A DNA stretch of 64,000 nucleotides from Confluentibacter lentus (GTDB lineage: Bacteria; Bacteroidota; Bacteroidia; Flavobacteriales; Flavobacteriaceae): contig NZ_NIHE01000003.1 of NCBI RefSeq assembly GCF_002806995.1, positions 248,001 to 312,000 of the forward strand, read 5' to 3'. Made by a program: the position numbers and the translations under genes. Under the pieces are notes generated by a model, which had not been told where the DNA came from, searched no databases, and saw nothing but the letters and a program-made list of their open reading frames with translations. Position 1 is the stretch's first letter. Each line of letters begins with the position of its first letter. Positions 16,060-25,550 of the stretch are shown one piece after another.

Positions 16060-17436
16060 TTAAAGATGAATCACTTCATCATAAGCAGCAGCCACAGCTT
16101 CCATAACCGCTTCACTCATAGTCGGGTGAGGATGTACGGCTTTTAAAACATCATGCCCAGTAGTTTCAAGCTTTCTGCCTAAAACAGCTTCAGCAATCAT
16201 ATCGGTGACGCCAGCGCCAATCATGTGGCAACCTAACCATTCGCCATATTTGGCATCAAAAATAACTTTCACAAAACCATCAGGATTCCCGCTTGCTTTT
16301 GCTTTTCCAGAAGCCGTAAACGGAAATTTACCAACTTTAATATCAAAACCTTTATCCTTAGCTTGTTTTTCGGTTAAACCTACACTAGCAATTTCTGGAG
16401 AGCAATAGGTGCAGCCCGGAATATTGCCATAATCTAAAGCTTCAACATGCATGCCTTTAATATTTTCCACACATAAAATACCTTCAGCCGATGCTACATG
16501 TGCCAATGCTTGTCCGGGTGTGACATCACCAATGGCATAATAACCAGGAATGTTTGTTTTGTAGTATTTATCAACCAAAATTTTATCTCGATCAACCACA
16601 ATCCCCACATCTTCCAAGCCAATGTTTTCAATATTGGTTTTAATACCTACGGCAGATAAAATAATATCTGCTTCAAGAACTTCTTCGCCATTACTTGTTT
16701 TTACCGTTGCTTTGACACCATTGCCAGACGTATCAACTTTAGTAACTTCAGCAGACGTCATAATATTAATACCACTCTTTTTAAAAGACTTCTCTAATTG
16801 TTTAGAAATATCTTCATCTTCAACAGGAACGATATTTGGTAAAAACTCTACAATGGTTACTTCCGTTCCCATAGAATTGTAGAAATAGGCAAACTCAACA
16901 CCAATAGCACCAGAACCTACAACAATCATCTTTTTTGGTTGCGAAGTTAAACTCATGGCTTCTCTATAACCAATAACTTTTTTACCATCTTGTGGTAAAC
17001 TGGGCAATTCACGGGAACGCGCCCCGGTAGCAATAATAATATGATCGGCACTATATTCTGTACCATTAACATCAACTTTTTTACCAGGTTTTAGTTTTCC
17101 GTAGCCTTCAATGACATCGATTTTATTTTTCTTCATTAAAAACTGAACACCTTTGCTCATGCCATCTGCAACACCACGACTACGTTTTACTACGGCATCA
17201 AAATCTTTATCATAATCTTTAACAGAAAGTCCGTAATCGCCCGCATGTTTTAAATATTCAAAAACCTGAGCCGATTTTAATAATGCTTTCGTAGGAATAC
17301 AGCCCCAATTTAAACATACACCACCAAGATTTTCCTTTTCAACAACTGCTGTTTTAAAGCCTAATTGAGAAGCTCTAATAGCTGTTACATATCCACCCGG
17401 ACCACTTCCAAGAACTATAATATCGTATTTATTCAT
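16060..17436 (-). CDS. lpdA: Dihydrolipoyl dehydrogenase (E3)
   Basis: A 458-residue FAD enzyme that reoxidises lipoamide in pyruvate, 2-oxoglutarate and branched-chain dehydrogenase complexes using NAD+. FAD-binding GSGPGGYVTAIRA lies at the N-terminus, the redox disulfide is Cys41/Cys46 in GGVCLNWGCIP, the NAD-binding GSGAIGVEFA is near 175, and the C-terminal active-site HPHPTMSEA supplies the His/Glu pair. Full length. It is not next to E1 or E2 genes, as is common when one E3 serves several complexes. Confidence 0.95.
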   Translation of the reverse strand: MNKYDIIVLGSGPGGYVTAIRASQLGFKTAVVEKENLGGVCLNWGCIPTKALLKSAQVFEYLKHAGDYGLSVKDYDKDFDAVVKRSRGVADGMSKGVQFLMKKNKIDVIEGYGKLKPGKKVDVNGTEYSADHIIIATGARSRELPSLPQDGKKVIGYREAMSLTSQPKKMIVVGSGAIGVEFAYFYNSMGTEVTIVEFLPNIVPVEDEDISKQLEKSFKKSGINIMTSAEVTKVDTSGNGVKATVKTSNGEEVLEADIILSAVGIKTNIENIGLEDVGIVVDRDKILVDKYYKTNIPGYYAIGDVTPGQALAHVASAEGILCVENIKGMHVEALDYGNIPGCTYCSPEIASVGLTEKQAKDKGFDIKVGKFPFTASGKAKASGNPDGFVKVIFDAKYGEWLGCHMIGAGVTDMIAEAVLGRKLETTGHDVLKAVHPHPTMSEAVMEAVAAAYDEVIHL

Positions 17437-17516
17437 TACTTAAATTTTAGGTTACGAATTTACAAAATCGAATTCTAATAAAGAATTTAGAACTCCATAA
17501 ATTTACATCTTTATGT

Positions 17517-17524
17517 TACCTTTG
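17517..17524 (+). promoter_or_regulatory. -7 element that fixes the ndh start
   Basis: TACCTTTG matches TAnnTTTG and lies inside the longest open frame, which begins at 17513. Transcription from here begins downstream of that ATG, so the next ATG at 17543 is the real start. Confidence 0.55.
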
Positions 17525-17542
17525 TCTTGTAAGCATCAATAT

Positions 17543-18826
17543 ATGAACATACCAAGAACAAGTTATCCTAGAATAGTCATTATTGGAGGTGGGTTTGCTG
17601 GAATTTCACTGGCAAAAAAATTATCGAAACAAGAAGTTCAAGTGGTGTTATTGGATAAACATAATTACCATACATTTCAACCTTTATTATACCAAGTCTC
17701 TACTGGCGGACTGGAACCAGATTCTATAGCATATCCAATACGGAAAATACTTAAGGATTTCCCCAACTTTTATTTTAGATTGGCGCATGTTGATGAAATT
17801 GATACCGTAAACAATAAAGTTATAACGGATATTGGGGAGCTTAAATTTGATTATCTGGTGATTGCATCGGGTTCTAAAACCAATTATTTTGGAAATGAAA
17901 CCATAAAAGCGAATAGTATGGCCATGAAAACCATACCGCAATCTCTTAATTTAAGAAGTTTGATTCTTGAAAATTTTGAGGAAGCTTTATTGACTTCAGA
18001 TTTAAATGAACGCAATTCTTTGATGAATTTTGTGATTGTGGGAGGTGGACCGACAGGTATTGAATTGGCAGGCGCTTTGGCCGAAATTAAAAAAGGGATT
18101 TTACCAAAGGATTATCCCGATTTAGATACGCGCTTGGCACAAATTCATATCCTTCAATCGGGGGATACTATTTTAAAGGGTATGAGTGCACAAGCATCCC
18201 AAAAAGCCGAAGATTTTTTAGAGAAACTAGGGGTTAACATATGGAAAAATGTGAGGGTCACCAATTATGATGGAAAAACAGTAACGACGAACACCGACTT
18301 AACTTTTGAAACAGCCACCTTAATTTGGGCTGCCGGTGTTATGGGAGCAACCATTAAAGGCTTGGATACTGCTGAATTAGTCACGAGAGGTAATAGACTT
18401 TTGGTCAACGAATTCAACCAAGTTAAAGGGTTTGAAAATATTTTCGCAGTTGGTGATATAGCGTGTTTGGTTGATGAGGCTTATCCAGAGGGCTTACCCA
18501 TGATGGCACAACCGGCCATTCAGCAAGGGGACCAATTAGGCGATAATATGATTCGGTTAATAGAGCAAAAACCTATGCAACCTTTTGTGTATAAAGATAA
18601 GGGCGTTATGGCTACTATCGGAAGAAACAAAGCAGTAGTAGATTTAAAACACTTTAAATTTCAAGGTATTTTTGCCTGGTATGTATGGATGTATGTGCAC
18701 CTGTTTTTTCTCATAGGTTTTAGAAACCGTATGGTCGTTTTTATTAATTGGGTATATAATTATATCAGGTTCGATAGGGAGGCTAGGTTAATTATAAGAC
18801 CCTTTAAGAAGAAGTTGAAAAAGTGA
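17543..18826 (+). CDS. ndh: Type II NADH:quinone oxidoreductase
   Basis: 427 residues from the ATG at 17543. A single-subunit, non-pumping FAD enzyme on the inner face of the membrane passing electrons from NADH to menaquinone. FAD-binding GGGFAGISLAKKL near the N-terminus, LLDKHNYHTFQPLLYQV quinone/FAD loop, NAD-binding VGGGPTGIELAGA in the middle, AVGDIA near 310 and the AQPAIQQG motif typical of NDH-2. The C-terminus has hydrophobic and amphipathic helices (WYVWMYVHLFFLIGF) for membrane attachment. It ends four bases before the convergent DUF1572 gene. Confidence 0.92.
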   Translation: MNIPRTSYPRIVIIGGGFAGISLAKKLSKQEVQVVLLDKHNYHTFQPLLYQVSTGGLEPDSIAYPIRKILKDFPNFYFRLAHVDEIDTVNNKVITDIGELKFDYLVIASGSKTNYFGNETIKANSMAMKTIPQSLNLRSLILENFEEALLTSDLNERNSLMNFVIVGGGPTGIELAGALAEIKKGILPKDYPDLDTRLAQIHILQSGDTILKGMSAQASQKAEDFLEKLGVNIWKNVRVTNYDGKTVTTNTDLTFETATLIWAAGVMGATIKGLDTAELVTRGNRLLVNEFNQVKGFENIFAVGDIACLVDEAYPEGLPMMAQPAIQQGDQLGDNMIRLIEQKPMQPFVYKDKGVMATIGRNKAVVDLKHFKFQGIFAWYVWMYVHLFFLIGFRNRMVVFINWVYNYIRFDREARLIIRPFKKKLKK

Positions 18827-18830
18827 TATT

Positions 18831-19394
18831 TTACAAGTCATCCGTAAAATGACGTCGACCTTTTTCTTTACTGAACTTTTCTTCGTTATATTTTTTGGAA
18901 TTACCTTTTGAAATGGATAACGATTGCCAATCCTTACCTTTTATAAGTTTTCCTAAAAACACAATTTGTCCAATATGATAAGGGTAGTGTGCCAATTGCC
19001 TATTAATGGCTTCGGTAACTGTATGTTCTTGATTTCTTATGTAGATGATGCGTTCTAAATCTGCTTCTGTCAATTCATTTAAAGCACTGAACAAGAAATT
19101 CCATCCTTTATTCCAATCTGTTAATAGATCTTCTTTTGATGTATATGTGTCTTCAAACTCTAAATCACGTTGCCGCCATTCTTTTTCGCCATCTTCAGTC
19201 AAAAAATGAGTCCACCTGCTTAACATATTGCCAACTAAATGTTTTACTATTATCACTATAGAATTTGAATTTTCTGCAAATTCCATTTTCAATTCTTCAA
19301 AGGATAGTTGATTAAACGTTTTTTCTCCCAAACTTTTATAATATTCAAATTGTTTTACGGCACTTGTTAAAAAACTACTGTCCATCTTTTTCAA
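18831..19394 (-). CDS. DUF1572 family DinB-like protein
   Basis: A 187-residue soluble four-helix-bundle protein. It shows the DUF1572 pattern of a DinB-like fold: IVIIVKHLVGNMLSRW near the centre, EEDTY-type loop, and HYPYHIGQIVFLGKLIKG, where the His residues would form the metal site of the superfamily. Some relatives act as thiol-dependent transferases, but activity here is unknown. Its start overlaps the end of msrB by 20 bases, so it is translationally coupled to the methionine sulfoxide reductases. Confidence 0.85.
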   Translation of the reverse strand: MKKMDSSFLTSAVKQFEYYKSLGEKTFNQLSFEELKMEFAENSNSIVIIVKHLVGNMLSRWTHFLTEDGEKEWRQRDLEFEDTYTSKEDLLTDWNKGWNFLFSALNELTEADLERIIYIRNQEHTVTEAINRQLAHYPYHIGQIVFLGKLIKGKDWQSLSISKGNSKKYNEEKFSKEKGRRHFTDDL

Positions 19395-19776
19395 AATCGA
19401 TACTAACCGAATTTACACAATATCTAGTGCCAGTTTCAGTCGGCCCATCATTAAACACATGCCCTAAATGGCCACCACAATTAGAACAAACAATTTCGGT
19501 TCTAAGCATACCATGACTTTTATCTAGAACATATTCAACGGTACCTTTGATGGATTTATCAAAACTCGGCCAACCGCAATGTGCATCAAACTTACTATCA
19601 CTTTCAAATAATTTTTGACCACAGGCAGCACAGCTATAAATACCTTTTTCAAAGTGAAGATTATATTTTCCAGTATGTGGTCTTTCGGTGCCTTTCTGCC
19701 TCAGAATTCTATACTCTTCATCAGAAAGCTCTTTACGCCACTCGTTTTCTGTTTTGTCTATTTTATATTTAGTCAT
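19375..19776 (-). CDS. msrB: Peptide-methionine (R)-S-oxide reductase, cytoplasmic
   Basis: A 133-residue MsrB that repairs the R-sulfoxide of methionine. Zinc cysteines Cys49/Cys52 and Cys97/Cys100 and the catalytic Cys120 in TRYCVNS are all present, along with HCGWPSFD and HLGHVFNDGP. No signal peptide, so cytoplasmic. It overlaps both neighbours: 8 bases with the lipoprotein MsrB upstream and 20 bases with DUF1572 downstream, forming one tight unit. Confidence 0.95.
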   Translation of the reverse strand: MTKYKIDKTENEWRKELSDEEYRILRQKGTERPHTGKYNLHFEKGIYSCAACGQKLFESDSKFDAHCGWPSFDKSIKGTVEYVLDKSHGMLRTEIVCSNCGGHLGHVFNDGPTETGTRYCVNSVSIDFEKDGQ

Positions 19777-20248
19777 TTTTCGGTATAAATTTTAAAGCAA
19801 CACCATTGATGCAATGGCGCTTACCTGTTGTATTTTTAGGTCCATCGTTAAATACATGACCTATATGGCCACCGCATGTAGCACAATGTTCCTCTATTCC
19901 ATAATATTCTGAACCACCTGAAAAAGCAACATTACCTTTTATTTCTTGATCAAAACTTGGCCATCCTGTACCAGAATCAAATTTGTTTTCACTTTTAAAT
20001 AAAGGTGTGTTACAAGCTTTACAAACATATACACCTTTTTTATAGTTTTCATTTAAAGGACTTGTAAAAGCCCTTTCGGTGCCTTCTTCCCTTAAAACAT
20101 GATACTCTAATGCAGAAAGTTGTGATTTCCATTCTGCCTCTGTTTTGGTAACTTTATACGTTTTTGATGCTTTTTTACTTTCCTTTTGTGCATTTCCGTT
20201 ACAACTTATTAGGCCTACAGTAATGAACAATAATATTATTTTTTTCAT
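19769..20248 (-). CDS. msrB: Lipoprotein methionine-(R)-sulfoxide reductase
   Basis: A second MsrB, 159 residues from the ATG at 20246-20248. The longer frame is rejected because the ATG begins a lipoprotein signal (MKKIILLFITVGLISC, Cys16). The mature enzyme keeps zinc cysteines Cys76/Cys79 and Cys122/Cys125, GTGWPSFD, and catalytic Cys146 in KRHCING. It probably sits in the periplasm on the membrane and repairs exported proteins, while the next gene serves the cytoplasm. Sequence similarity between the two suggests duplication. Confidence 0.93.
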   Translation of the reverse strand: MKKIILLFITVGLISCNGNAQKESKKASKTYKVTKTEAEWKSQLSALEYHVLREEGTERAFTSPLNENYKKGVYVCKACNTPLFKSENKFDSGTGWPSFDQEIKGNVAFSGGSEYYGIEEHCATCGGHIGHVFNDGPKNTTGKRHCINGVALKFIPKND

Positions 20249-20409
20249 AGTAATTACAACAGTTTTTATTTTTGTCGATAATATACACCAAGCATTACGT
20301 ATTTCAATAAAAAATATTTGAATTATATAATAAACAAAAAAGTAAATGTAATATACGAAAGGAACGATTTTTGTATTTTTATTAAAAATATTTTCTAAAC
20401 ATTCAAACA

Positions 20410-21240
20410 ATGAAACTTAAAAAAACATTTCTAGGATTTGCAGCCATAGCACTAATCATTTCTTGTGCTACCAATCCATTTACAGGAAAATCAACATTGG
20501 CCTTAGTGCCTAATTCTCAACTCTTTCCTACATCATTTGCACAATATAATCAGTTTCTGAATGAAAATAAAGTTATTAAAGGCACAAAACAGGCAGAGAT
20601 GATTACTAGGGTGGGAGAGCGAATTAAAGCAGCTACGGAGCGTTGGATGAATGCTAATGGACAGCAAGGTTATCTTAACGATTACAAATGGGAGTATAAT
20701 TTAGTTGATGATAAAACAGTGAACGCTTGGTGTATGCCCGGAGGAAAAATAGTTTTCTACACTGGAATTTTACCAATTGCTGAAAATGAAACAGCCATCG
20801 CTGCTATTATGGGGCATGAAGTGGCGCACGCGCTAGCCAACCATGGACAGCAACGTATGAGTGCAGGCATGTTACAACAGATAGGTGCTGTGGCAGGTAA
20901 TGTTGCTATAAAAGATGAGCAAAGCAGAAATATGTTTAATCAAGCATATGGCATTGGTTCTCAAGTTGGGGTAATGTTGCCTTTTAGCAGAAGCCATGAG
21001 TCTGAGGCCGACAAAATAGGATTGTATTTAATGGCAGTTGCCGGTTATAATCCGGATGAAGCCGCAGAATTATGGGTGCGTATGAAAGCTAATAGTGGCG
21101 GACAAGCACCACCAGAATTTTTAAGTACGCATCCATCAAATGATTCTCGTATTGCCGAGCTTAAAAAATTGGCTCCAATGGCAAAAGAGGAAGCTAAAAA
21201 GTTTGGGGTCACAACATATAGACCTTTAGGAAAATTCTAG
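20410..21240 (+). CDS. M48 family metallopeptidase, lipoprotein
   Basis: A 276-residue lipoprotein (lipobox LIISC, Cys19) with an M48 peptidase domain: zinc motif HEVAH at 136-140 and the third ligand in SHESEADKIG, plus STHPSNDSRI near the end. It resembles the periplasmic LoiP/YcaL proteases that remove misfolded outer-membrane proteins. It is divergent from the MsrB unit, which fits an envelope quality-control neighbourhood. It is followed closely by a terminator that abuts the next gene. Confidence 0.92.
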   Translation: MKLKKTFLGFAAIALIISCATNPFTGKSTLALVPNSQLFPTSFAQYNQFLNENKVIKGTKQAEMITRVGERIKAATERWMNANGQQGYLNDYKWEYNLVDDKTVNAWCMPGGKIVFYTGILPIAENETAIAAIMGHEVAHALANHGQQRMSAGMLQQIGAVAGNVAIKDEQSRNMFNQAYGIGSQVGVMLPFSRSHESEADKIGLYLMAVAGYNPDEAAELWVRMKANSGGQAPPEFLSTHPSNDSRIAELKKLAPMAKEEAKKFGVTTYRPLGKF

Positions 21241-21266
21241 TTATATAAAATATTTAATTACTTTAG

Positions 21267-21295
21267 AAGCTGCTTATAAAAGGGCAGCTTTTTTA
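21267..21295 (+). terminator. Terminator directly before the MFS start codon
   Basis: Stem AAGCTGC / GCAGCTT with T-run ending at 21295; the next ATG is at 21298. Confidence 0.75.
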
Positions 21296-21297
21296 TT

Positions 21298-22686
21298 ATG
21301 GCAGTATTAGAAAAAGGAAGCAAAAAGCTATTAAATGCTTGGGCTTTTTATGATTGGGCTAACTCAGTTTATACTTTAACTATAGCTTCGTCCATATTCC
21401 CAATATTTTATTCATCATTATTTTTGAACGACATAAAAGTTGTAAATGCTTTTGGATTCGAATTTAAAAGTACGGCACTAATAACGTTTGTAACAGCATT
21501 TACATTTTTGGTTGTTGCTTTTACATCTCCAATTCTTTCTGGCATTGCCGATTATGTCGGAAATAAGAAAAATTTCATGAAGTTTTTCTGTTATGTTGGA
21601 AGTGCTGGTTGTATCGGATTATATTGGTTTGATATTTCTCCAGATAAAATCCATGTGAGTTTGCTATTCTATTTCATGGGATTGATTGGTTATTGGGGTA
21701 GTTTGGTTTTTTATAATTCGTATTTGCCTGATATTGCTTTTGAAGACCAACAAGATAAAGTGAGTGCCAAAGGATTTTCATATGGTTATCTTGGGAGTGT
21801 TATTCTGTTGATATTAAATCTCGGAATGGTGATGTTCCCTCAATATTTTGGATTTGATATAAGCATACCTGAATCAATAAGTAAAACGGCAACAGATAAA
21901 GAAATTCAAGAAGCTTTGCTAAAAGCCAAGAATGCAGCTTCTTTTGAAGCTATGAAGGTTTCCTTTATCACAGTAGGATTGTGGTGGGTATTATTCAGTC
22001 AGTATTCATTTTATTGGTTGCCTAAAGGAACGTCGTCTGGACATAAAGTCACCAAAGCGATTGTATTTAATGGACTGAGGGAATTGCGATTGGTTTGGAA
22101 AGAATTGAAACAAAATTTAAGATTGAAGCGTTATTTATATGCTTTTTTTGTATTCAGTATGGCCGTTCAAACCATTATGTTGGTAGCGGTTTATTTTGGT
22201 GAGGAAGAAATTGCTTGGGGAAGTGATGGTGAAAAAACGACGGGCTTAATAGTCAGTATATTGATTATACAGTTAGTTGCCATCATTGGAGCTATTTTAA
22301 CATCAAAAGCTTCAGCTAGATTTGGAAATATAAGAACATTGATTTTTATTAATTTTATTTGGATGAGCTTGTGTTTTTATGCTTTTTTTATGGAAACACC
22401 TTTGCAATTTTATATAGCAGCATCATTAGTAGGGTTGGTCATGGGAGGGATTCAAGCTTTAGCGCGATCTACCTATTCAAAGTTTTTACCAGAAACAGAA
22501 GATACCACATCGTATTTTAGTTTTTATGATGTTGCTGAAAAAATTGGTATTGTTATTGGGATGGTCATTTTTGCAACAATTGACCAAATAACTGGCAGTA
22601 TGCGAAATGGCATTCTTTTTTTATTCTTGTTCTTTTTAGCAGGAATCATTTTATTATTAAGAGTGCCACAACAACGTCAAGATTAA
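21298..22686 (+). CDS. MFS transporter, UMF1/Atg22-like family
   Basis: A 462-residue inner-membrane transporter with about 12 helices. The opening LLNAWAFYDWANSVYTLTIA and the later GGIQALARSTYSKFLPE segment are signatures of the UMF1 (Atg22-like) family of the major facilitator superfamily. Substrate unknown; relatives are linked to amino acid export. The start codon comes three bases after the T-run of the previous gene's terminator, leaving no room for a normal leader. Confidence 0.9.
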   Translation: MAVLEKGSKKLLNAWAFYDWANSVYTLTIASSIFPIFYSSLFLNDIKVVNAFGFEFKSTALITFVTAFTFLVVAFTSPILSGIADYVGNKKNFMKFFCYVGSAGCIGLYWFDISPDKIHVSLLFYFMGLIGYWGSLVFYNSYLPDIAFEDQQDKVSAKGFSYGYLGSVILLILNLGMVMFPQYFGFDISIPESISKTATDKEIQEALLKAKNAASFEAMKVSFITVGLWWVLFSQYSFYWLPKGTSSGHKVTKAIVFNGLRELRLVWKELKQNLRLKRYLYAFFVFSMAVQTIMLVAVYFGEEEIAWGSDGEKTTGLIVSILIIQLVAIIGAILTSKASARFGNIRTLIFINFIWMSLCFYAFFMETPLQFYIAASLVGLVMGGIQALARSTYSKFLPETEDTTSYFSFYDVAEKIGIVIGMVIFATIDQITGSMRNGILFLFLFFLAGIILLLRVPQQRQD

Positions 22687-22692
22687 AAAAAA

Positions 22693-22720
22693 AAGCCTAA
22701 AATCATTGATTTTAGGCTTT
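22693..22720. terminator. Terminator between MFS gene and clpC
   Basis: Long stem AAGCCTAAAATCA / TGATTTTAGGCTT with A-run before and T-run after; bidirectional. Confidence 0.85.
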
Positions 22721-22739
22721 AAACATACTTTCAATGACT

Positions 22740-25289
22740 TTATGACTCAGCTGGTTTTTCAGCTTTTTCAACCTTGATTTTTAATTCATCGGTTGTCTTA
22801 TCTAAATCTATTAAAATCTTATCACCGTCTTGTAAATGAGATGTTATGATTTCTTCAGCTAAAGCATCTTCAATATACTTTTGAATGGCACGTTTTAATG
22901 GTCTGGCACCGTATTGTTTATCAAAACCTTTATCAGCAATATAGTCTTTAGCAGTATCGCTAAGTTCTAGGATATATCCTAAATCTTTAATTCTTAATAA
23001 AAGTTTGTTCAATTCAATATCAATGATTTTGTTGATGTCTTCTCGCTCTAAAGGATTGAACACAACCACATCATCAATTCTGTTTAAAAACTCGGGAGCA
23101 AACGATTTTTTCAACGCATTTTCAATGATACTTTTTGCATTGGCATCTTCTTGTTCTTTTTGTGACGATGTACCAAACCCAATACCAGTACCAAAATCTT
23201 TAAGTTTTCTGGCTCCAATGTTGGAAGTCATGATGATAATCGTATTTCTAAAATCTATTTTTCTACCTAAACTATCCGTCAAATAACCATCATCGAGCAC
23301 TTGTAGAAGCATATTGAAAACATCTGGATGTGCTTTTTCAATTTCATCTAAAAGAATAACAGCATAAGGTTTGCGTCTCACTTTTTCGGTTAATTGACCA
23401 CCTTCTTCATACCCAACATATCCTGGAGGTGCTCCAACCAATCTTGAGATAGCAAATTTCTCCATGTATTCACTCATATCGATTCTAACTAAAGAATCTT
23501 CACTATCAAATAATTCCCTAGATAACACTTTGGCCAACTGTGTTTTACCCACACCTGTTTGACCTAAAAATATAAATGATCCAATCGGTTTGTTTGGGTC
23601 TTTTAAACCCGCACGGTTACGTTGGATTGCTTTTACAACCTTGGCAACGGCATCATCTTGGCCAATAACTTTACCTTTTATCAAATTGGGTAATTCCGCA
23701 AGTTTGTTGATTTCGGTTTGTGCAATTCTATTCACTGGAATTCCAGTCATCATAGACACCACATCGGCCACATTATCTTCCGTAACTATTTCGCGGTGCT
23801 GTTTGGTTTCTTCTTCCCATTTTTCTTGAGCGATGGCTAATTCTTTTTCAATACGTTTTTCATCATCACGAAGTTTAGCTGCCTCTTCATATTTTTGCTT
23901 TCTTACAACAGAATTTTTGGTTTCCTTAACCTCTTCCAATTGTTTTTCCAGTTCCAAAATTTGCTTCGGAACTTCAATATTTATGATATGAACTCTTGAA
24001 CCAGCTTCGTCCAAAGCATCAATGGCTTTGTCTGGTAAAAAACGTTCTGTCATATAACGGTTTGTAAGTTTTACACAAGCTTCAATAGCTTCTGGGGTAT
24101 AATCTACGTTATGATGATCTTCGTATTTACCTTTGATGTTGTTAAGGATTTCAATAGTTTCTTCAACCGTAGTAGGCTCTACGATGACTTTTTGAAAACG
24201 ACGCTCTAAAGCACCATCTTTTTCAATATACTGTCGGTATTCATCAAGTGTTGTTGCGCCAATGCATTGAATTTCACCTCTTGCCAACGCAGGTTTAAAC
24301 ATGTTGGAGGCATCTAAACTTCCTGTTGCACCACCCGCACCGACAATCGTGTGGATTTCATCAATAAATAAAATAACATCATCATTTTTTTCAAGCTCGT
24401 TCATAACGGCTTTCATACGCTCTTCAAACTGTCCGCGATACTTGGTGCCAGCCACTAAGCTCGCTAAGTCAAGCGTTACAACACGTTTATTGAAAAGAAT
24501 ACGTGATACTTTTCGTTTCACAATTCTTAAAGCAAGTCCTTCAGCAATAGCAGATTTACCCACTCCAGGTTCTCCGATAAGTAATGGGTTATTCTTTTTT
24601 CGTCTGCTTAATATTTGGGACACACGTTCAATTTCTTTTTCCCTACCGACCACAGGATCTAATTTTCCTTCTTCAGCTTGTGCAGTTAAATCACGTCCAA
24701 AATTATCCAAAACAGGTGTTTTGGATTTTTTATTTGTTTTCCCTGCAGGGGAATTAAACAGACTGTCTTTTGTTGTGTCGTCGTCATTATGGGCATCATC
24801 ATCTTGAAAAGATTCCGATTTTGGTTCAATAAAATTATTATCGTTTGTAATCATAGACTTGAATTGTTCTTTAACGTTATCATAATCAACTTTAAGCTTA
24901 TTTAAAAGCTTGGTAGTTGGATCGTTTTCATTTCTCAAAATACATAAAAGTAGGTGTGCTGTATTTATGGATGTACTTTGAAAAAGCTTGGCCTCTAAAA
25001 AAGTCGTTTTTAAAGCGCGTTCTGCTTGCCTTGTTAGGTGCAAATTCTTTTTTTGATTTGAGGATATGGATACAGTAGGGTTAGCGGGGCTCAGTATTTC
25101 TACTTTACGTCTTAAATGATTCAAATCTATATCTAGGGCGTTTAAAATGTCAATGGCCTTGCCATTTCCGTCTCTTAATAAACCAAGCATTAAATGTTCA
25201 GTACCAATAAAATCATGGCCTAACCTAAGTGCTTCTTCTTTACTGTAAGCTATGACGTCCTTTACTCTTGGGGAAAAATTATCATCCAT
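22740..25289 (-). CDS. clpC: ClpC-type AAA+ unfoldase
   Basis: 849 residues from the ATG at 25287-25289 (MDDNFSPRVKDVI is the standard opening; the longer frame adds 17 unrelated residues). Hexameric ATPase that unfolds proteins for the ClpP protease. Order: two Clp_N repeats (about 1-145), polar Asp-rich linker, first AAA+ domain with GEPGVGKSAIAEG, a UVR-like coiled segment (EEAAKLRDDEKRIEKEL) that marks ClpC over ClpB, second AAA+ domain with GQTGVGKTQLAKV and a C-terminal D2 small domain. The tail is Lys/Glu-rich. Confidence 0.95.
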   Translation of the reverse strand: MDDNFSPRVKDVIAYSKEEALRLGHDFIGTEHLMLGLLRDGNGKAIDILNALDIDLNHLRRKVEILSPANPTVSISSNQKKNLHLTRQAERALKTTFLEAKLFQSTSINTAHLLLCILRNENDPTTKLLNKLKVDYDNVKEQFKSMITNDNNFIEPKSESFQDDDAHNDDDTTKDSLFNSPAGKTNKKSKTPVLDNFGRDLTAQAEEGKLDPVVGREKEIERVSQILSRRKKNNPLLIGEPGVGKSAIAEGLALRIVKRKVSRILFNKRVVTLDLASLVAGTKYRGQFEERMKAVMNELEKNDDVILFIDEIHTIVGAGGATGSLDASNMFKPALARGEIQCIGATTLDEYRQYIEKDGALERRFQKVIVEPTTVEETIEILNNIKGKYEDHHNVDYTPEAIEACVKLTNRYMTERFLPDKAIDALDEAGSRVHIINIEVPKQILELEKQLEEVKETKNSVVRKQKYEEAAKLRDDEKRIEKELAIAQEKWEEETKQHREIVTEDNVADVVSMMTGIPVNRIAQTEINKLAELPNLIKGKVIGQDDAVAKVVKAIQRNRAGLKDPNKPIGSFIFLGQTGVGKTQLAKVLSRELFDSEDSLVRIDMSEYMEKFAISRLVGAPPGYVGYEEGGQLTEKVRRKPYAVILLDEIEKAHPDVFNMLLQVLDDGYLTDSLGRKIDFRNTIIIMTSNIGARKLKDFGTGIGFGTSSQKEQEDANAKSIIENALKKSFAPEFLNRIDDVVVFNPLEREDINKIIDIELNKLLLRIKDLGYILELSDTAKDYIADKGFDKQYGARPLKRAIQKYIEDALAEEIITSHLQDGDKILIDLDKTTDELKIKVEKAEKPAES

Positions 25290-25550
25290 AAAATACCTTC
25301 TTTCTGCAATAAAAATAGTAAAACATTTTACCATAGGCAAAAACTATGCCCTAATAATGACTGTAAGTCGCTAATTGACGAAAAAAAGTTTATAAAATCA
25401 AAATTTTTAACAGCATACTTATCAACGAAAAACCAGTGGTTGATTGTTAATAAAAACTACGAAAAAGCAAGGTAAAAACACCTTATTTAACTATTGAAAT
25501 GCGTATATTAGCACGTTTTGAAATACTCATAAAAACTTAATTAAATATCT

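Noticed and set aside
24301-24807. 168-residue plus-strand frame
   Set aside because: Antisense shadow of clpC; low-complexity Ser/Leu composition typical of reverse frames.
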